DNA from: G965267425 sp965267425
Lineage (GTDB): Bacteria; Bacteroidota; Bacteroidia; Flavobacteriales_E; Vicingaceae
DNA: 64,000 bases
Direction: 5' to 3'
Assembly (NCBI GenBank): GCA_965267425.1
Contig: OZ253959.1
Location: forward strand, 1,612,001 to 1,676,000
The first letter of the stretch is position 1. Each line of letters opens with the position of its first letter. The position numbers and the translations under genes are program-made. Of this stretch, positions 60,868 through 64,000 are shown in pieces. The notes beneath the pieces were generated by a model. It did not search any database, had not been told where the DNA came from, and saw only the letters and a list, made by a program, of their open reading frames with translations.

Positions 60868-61542
60868 ATGTCTAAGGAAAAAGAAGAAGTCATTGTAGAC
60901 GTTGAGGAAGTTTACTCCAAAAGTGAAGAGTTTGTAATTCAAAACAGAAAGCCCATTTTAATCGGAATTGGGGCTATCATTGCTGTGATTGCCATATATT
61001 TTGGATATGAAATGCGTTTAGAATCCCTTGAAGTGGAAGCACAACGTCAAATATTTAAAGCTGAGCAATACTTTGAACAAGATTCCTTGCAATTAGCGAT
61101 TAATGGTGATGATGTGAATTACGGATTCTTGGATATTATCGACAATTATTCTGGAACCAAGTCGGCCAACCTGGCACAATACTATTTAGGCATTAGCTAC
61201 CTGCATCTTGGACAGTTTGAAAATGCCATTGATGCTCTTGAGAATTTCAGCAGTGATGACATTATGATTAGCTCCATTGCCTACGGAGCATTGGGTGACG
61301 CACATCTTGAATTAGGTGATGTGGATGCAGCCATTGGATATTACAACAAAGCTGCGGGCAACAATGAAAATGAATTCACATCCCCTTTTTATCTTCTAAA
61401 GGCTGCAGAAGCTGCTGAATCAGTTCAGGATTATAAAGCTGCTGTTGGGTATTATGAGGATATCAAAATGAATTTTCCCGAGTCCAACGAAGGAAAAAAC
61501 ATAGACAAATACATCTCCAGAGCTTCGGCTTACATCAACTAA
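60868..61542 (+). CDS. YfgM-like membrane-anchored TPR protein
   Basis: A 224-residue protein from the ATG at 60868 (a further upstream ATG at 60844 lies before or inside the promoter region). One transmembrane helix (about 32-50: PILIGIGAIIAVIAIYFGY) is preceded by an acidic cytoplasmic segment and followed by TPR units (AQYYLGISYLHLGQFENAIDALENF, YGALGDAHLELGDVDAAIGYYNKAA). This matches the YfgM/PpiD-type architecture of inner-membrane proteins with periplasmic TPRs that assist secreted proteins. ribH follows one base later. Confidence 0.83.
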   Translation: MSKEKEEVIVDVEEVYSKSEEFVIQNRKPILIGIGAIIAVIAIYFGYEMRLESLEVEAQRQIFKAEQYFEQDSLQLAINGDDVNYGFLDIIDNYSGTKSANLAQYYLGISYLHLGQFENAIDALENFSSDDIMISSIAYGALGDAHLELGDVDAAIGYYNKAAGNNENEFTSPFYLLKAAEAAESVQDYKAAVGYYEDIKMNFPESNEGKNIDKYISRASAYIN

Positions 61543-61543
61543 T

Positions 61544-62032
61544 ATGTCTACCAAAGACAACCCTTCACAGGAATTGTCCGATGTTCGGATATCAAATCCG
61601 GAAAATACAACCATAGGGATTGCTGTTGCCAAATGGAACAAGAATATAACAGAGAACCTGTTATCGGGAGCAACAGAGCAACTATTGGCGTCAGGCTTAT
61701 CTTCCAATCAGATTATCATCAAAGAAGTACCTGGGAGTTTTGAATTGCCATTGGGAGCACAATGGTTAATTGAACAAAGCAATGTCTCCGGGGTCATTTG
61801 CCTAGGAAGTGTCATCAAAGGTGAAACGGATCATTTTCATTTTGTATGCCAGGCGGCATCATCTGGTATATTAGACGTGTCTTTGAAGTACAATCGTCCG
61901 GTAATATTTGGAGTTTTAACGGACAATACTTTGCAACAGGCTGTTGATCGATCTGGTGGTAGATTGGGAAATAAGGGCATAGAATCTGCCGTTTCGGTGA
62001 TTGAAATGGTGAATTTGAAGCAGAGCTTATAA
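61544..62032 (+). CDS. ribH: 6,7-dimethyl-8-ribityllumazine synthase
   Basis: A 162-residue lumazine synthase. Typical segments are IGIAVAKWNKNITENLLSGA, EVPGSFELPLGAQWL and GSVIKGETDHFHFV, which holds the catalytic His97. GVLTDNTLQQAVDRSGGRLGNKG closes the active site. It makes the last lumazine intermediate of riboflavin synthesis and usually assembles into pentamers or icosahedra. Its 3' end overlaps the convergent kinase gene by six bases. Confidence 0.95.
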   Translation: MSTKDNPSQELSDVRISNPENTTIGIAVAKWNKNITENLLSGATEQLLASGLSSNQIIIKEVPGSFELPLGAQWLIEQSNVSGVICLGSVIKGETDHFHFVCQAASSGILDVSLKYNRPVIFGVLTDNTLQQAVDRSGGRLGNKGIESAVSVIEMVNLKQSL

Positions 62033-62986
62033 CTGATGTTTGAAATCAATGTCGTAACATACCCCATCCTTTAAGGTTACAGACAATTCCCCTCTCAATT
62101 GCTCAATTAACGATTGCACCAATAGTTTGCCCATGGTTTCATTTTCTTCCTTCAAATAATCCTGTCCGGATATTCCAACCCCATTGTCTTTCATTTGCAG
62201 ATGAAAGTCGAAATTAGGAGCCTTAGATCGCTTAAGGGTTAATTCTAATCGCTTGTCTTTTTGATCTTGCTTAAACGCGTATTTGCATGAGTTTGTGGCC
62301 AACTCATTGACAATAAGCCCACATGGTATAATAGCATTTAAGTCGATGAATCGAATGGAATCTTCAACGTTCACATTAATGTTGATGTTTCCGGAAATGT
62401 GGTAATATCCTTGCACCAATTCAGCGAGCAAGGTTTCAAAGTAATCCTGGAGATCCAGGTTGTCTATCTGCCCTGACGTATATAAATGTGTATGCACGAG
62501 CGCCATAGATCGAACACGATTGCAACATTCGCTGAATATGCTTTTAGTTTCTTCATCTTGCACATAACTTGCTTGCAGGTGCAGAAGACTTGTAATGATC
62601 TGTAAGTTGTTTTTAACGCGATGGTGAACTTCTTTGAGTAAGGTCTCCTTTTCTGTTATGGAAACCGCTGAATGTTCAAGTTCTTCTCCCAGCATATTGA
62701 TGCCGTTGGCAATGGCATCCAACACCATATCGTCTCCACTGATGGGGATTTTCTCATCGAATTTAAGGTTGGCAATGGAGGTGATCACCGTCAGAAACTC
62801 GGAAATTCTATTTTCAATATCCTTTAGGTTCTGTTTTTTATTCTTATCCCGCTCTACCAACTGATTCATTGTGTCCTGAATCAATTCTTCCTTTGTGCCA
62901 AAACCATTTTCAGCAAACTTGTATTCTTTGCGAATATTCGTTGCTTGTTGAAATAATTCCTGAAATTTTTCTGAATCTTGTTCCAA
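62027..62986 (-). CDS. Cytoplasmic histidine kinase of the HisKA_2 type
   Basis: A 319-residue kinase without membrane segments. Residues 55-115 look like a HAMP-like helical linker. The phosphoacceptor His121 or His122 is in LLKEVHHRVKNNLQIITSLLHLQASYV (HisKA_2 form), and the ATPase has N-box GLIVNELATNSCKYAF and a G-region KDNGVGISG. It lies 51 bases downstream of a stand-alone receiver protein and probably belongs to a phosphorelay with it and the partial kinase upstream. No signal domain is evident. Confidence 0.9.
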   Translation of the reverse strand: MEQDSEKFQELFQQATNIRKEYKFAENGFGTKEELIQDTMNQLVERDKNKKQNLKDIENRISEFLTVITSIANLKFDEKIPISGDDMVLDAIANGINMLGEELEHSAVSITEKETLLKEVHHRVKNNLQIITSLLHLQASYVQDEETKSIFSECCNRVRSMALVHTHLYTSGQIDNLDLQDYFETLLAELVQGYYHISGNININVNVEDSIRFIDLNAIIPCGLIVNELATNSCKYAFKQDQKDKRLELTLKRSKAPNFDFHLQMKDNGVGISGQDYLKEENETMGKLLVQSLIEQLRGELSVTLKDGVCYDIDFKHQL

Positions 62987-63037
62987 TGGCTACAATTAAC
63001 GTACTACAAAATACGCAATCGATTAAAGCTATCTAAG

Positions 63038-63553
63038 CTAATCCAAAAGTTTTTGGCGAAGCATGAATTCGAGCTGTTTATTTGCTTGAATGAGGCTCTC
63101 TGTGAGCACTTTGTTCTCTTCACGAAGGTGATAAACCTCATATGCCTTCTCAATCACAGATTTCAACTCGTTTTTATCCCAGGGTTTAGTAATGTATCTG
63201 TAAACATTTCCTTTGTTAATGGCATCAATAACAGCCTGGATATTGGAAAACGCTGTGATTAAAATTCGAATGGGTTCCGGATGTTTTTGTTGAACCTGTT
63301 CTAGAAATTCAACTCCTGTCATGACCGGCATGCGTTGATCCGTAAGAATAACGTGAATCTTGTTTTCGTCAACCAATTGAAGTCCCTCTTCTGCTGAACG
63401 TGCTATCAATACATTAAAATCTCTGCGGTAATTTGCTTGAAATGCTTTAAGGTTAATCACCTCATCATCCACGTACAACACAGATATTTGCTCATCCCTT
63501 TCTTTCTTCTCCTCAGGATTTAGGGTATAATCTTCCGATAAATTAAGATCCAT
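63038..63553 (-). CDS. Stand-alone response-regulator receiver protein
   Basis: A 171-residue protein: a receiver domain (about 20-140) with acidic pocket YVDDE, phosphoacceptor Asp in LTDQRMP and Lys in ITKPW, then a C-terminal helix (about 140-171) with heptad-like spacing. The form RMPVMTGVEFLEQV with YRYITKPWDKNEL recalls RpfG-like receivers, but no HD-GYP output follows. It overlaps the upstream kinase gene by 11 bases and probably passes phosphate between the two kinases. Confidence 0.9.
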   Translation of the reverse strand: MDLNLSEDYTLNPEEKKERDEQISVLYVDDEVINLKAFQANYRRDFNVLIARSAEEGLQLVDENKIHVILTDQRMPVMTGVEFLEQVQQKHPEPIRILITAFSNIQAVIDAINKGNVYRYITKPWDKNELKSVIEKAYEVYHLREENKVLTESLIQANKQLEFMLRQKLLD

Positions 63554-64000
63554 GATCCTCTTTTTGCCTTATTGGTAAATTTATGATAAAAGACGTTTCT
63601 TTCCCAATTTCTGATTCCACTTTTATTTGGGCACGATGTTTTTCGATAATGCCGTAAACAACGGACAATCCCAACCCAGTGCCTTCGCCAACATCTTTAG
63701 TGGTAAAAAACGGCTCGAATATTTTTTCTTTTACTTCTTCAGTCATTCCACCTCCATTATCAATGATGCGAATTTCCACTTCTTCAGACGCTGGAATGAA
63801 TTTTGTTTCCAATCGAATCAACCCTTTTTCAATACCATTTGCTTTAATGATTTGAATGGCATTGTTAATGATGTTGGTGAATACCTGATTCATCTTACCC
63901 CCATAACATTCTACTTTCGGGACATCTTCATATTGTCTCTCGATAGCAATTTTGTGGTTGATTTCTCCTTTAAGAATATTCAAGGTTGAATTCAAACTAT
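63543..64000 (-). CDS. Histidine kinase, C-terminal part (cut by window end)
   Basis: Only the ATPase end of a histidine kinase is inside the window: N-box MNQVFTNIINNAIQII, G1 IDNGGGMTEE, F-box IFEPFFTTK and G2 GEGTGLGLSVVYGIIEKH. The phosphoacceptor and sensor parts lie beyond base 64000, so the Met at 63995 is not the start. It is the upstream gene of the receiver and HisKA_2 kinase genes. Confidence 0.9.
   Translation of the reverse strand, partial: SLNSTLNILKGEINHKIAIERQYEDVPKVECYGGKMNQVFTNIINNAIQIIKANGIEKGLIRLETKFIPASEEVEIRIIDNGGGMTEEVKEKIFEPFFTTKDVGEGTGLGLSVVYGIIEKHRAQIKVESEIGKETSFIINLPIRQKEDHGS

Noticed and set aside
60777..60893. Upstream start of recF adding 39 residues
   Set aside because: It would overlap the start and promoter of the divergent TPR gene, and RecF proteins begin at the MIYLKKL segment.
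1..64000. CRISPR arrays, tRNA, rRNA, transposases or prophage genes
   Set aside because: No regularly spaced repeats, cloverleaf with a CCA-type stem, rRNA-like sequence or transposase motif was seen on reading; small RNAs could still be missed.

Overview
The window reads as a chromosome segment of a Bacteroidota bacterium, most likely a Flavobacteriales-like lineage. The signs are proteins ending in type IX secretion (T9SS) sorting domains, a DUF4835/PorD gene, promoters of the Bacteroidota form TTTG-N19/20-TAnnTTTG, few Shine-Dalgarno sequences, and the block bamD-omega-coaBC-porD-recN. Base composition is moderately AT-rich. I saw no rRNA, tRNA, CRISPR array, transposase or phage gene.

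Region 1 (1-17.8 kb) is small accessory and regulatory modules. In order: a CHMI-like isomerase; a PadR regulator with a membrane partner and a near-perfect operator; a membrane-bound class III cyclase; a CPVC mini-thioredoxin, a CPGC thioredoxin-fold protein and a MarR regulator with a C-terminal four-cysteine cluster, all three preceded by related operator-like sites; GNAT, flavodoxin-like and DUF418 genes; a BlaI/M56 pair with twin operators, whose M56 protein carries an amidase_3 domain lacking its catalytic Glu; DUF2157/GDYXXLXY; DUF4139; TonB-C; a LytS/LytTR two-component pair; and a T9SS-exported serine hydrolase.

Region 2 (17.8-39.7 kb) is the most variable part. Two loci (18.9-20.9 kb and 36.8-38.5 kb) each encode two small exported proteins. 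Each protein joins a signal peptide to a roughly 30-residue tip of an RHS core, then to a cargo domain: M91-like HExxH metallopeptidase in the first pair, an NlpC/P60-like Cys/His domain in the second. One gene of the second pair has an in-frame stop. Each pair lies beside an amidohydrolase-superfamily gene on the same strand. Between the loci are a pirin-MATE-pirin-AraC-FMN reductase run, a 1039-residue T9SS adhesin-like protein, an ArsR/SRPBCC/DUF1801 cassette with a perfect 9+9 bp operator, a cytochrome-like lipoprotein and several unknown secreted proteins.

Region 3 (39.7-64 kb) is mostly core. It holds gyrA with two exported TPR proteins and an M16 protease; clpC divergent from gyrA; bamD-omega-coaBC-porD-recN-fabI as one tightly packed unit; an AOS-family PLP enzyme (sphingolipid or sulfonolipid type); recF-dciA-unknown-dapA; a YfgM-like TPR protein with ribH; and a two-component cluster cut by the window end.

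All calls come from reading the sequence. No database search was run, so family names rest on recognised motifs.
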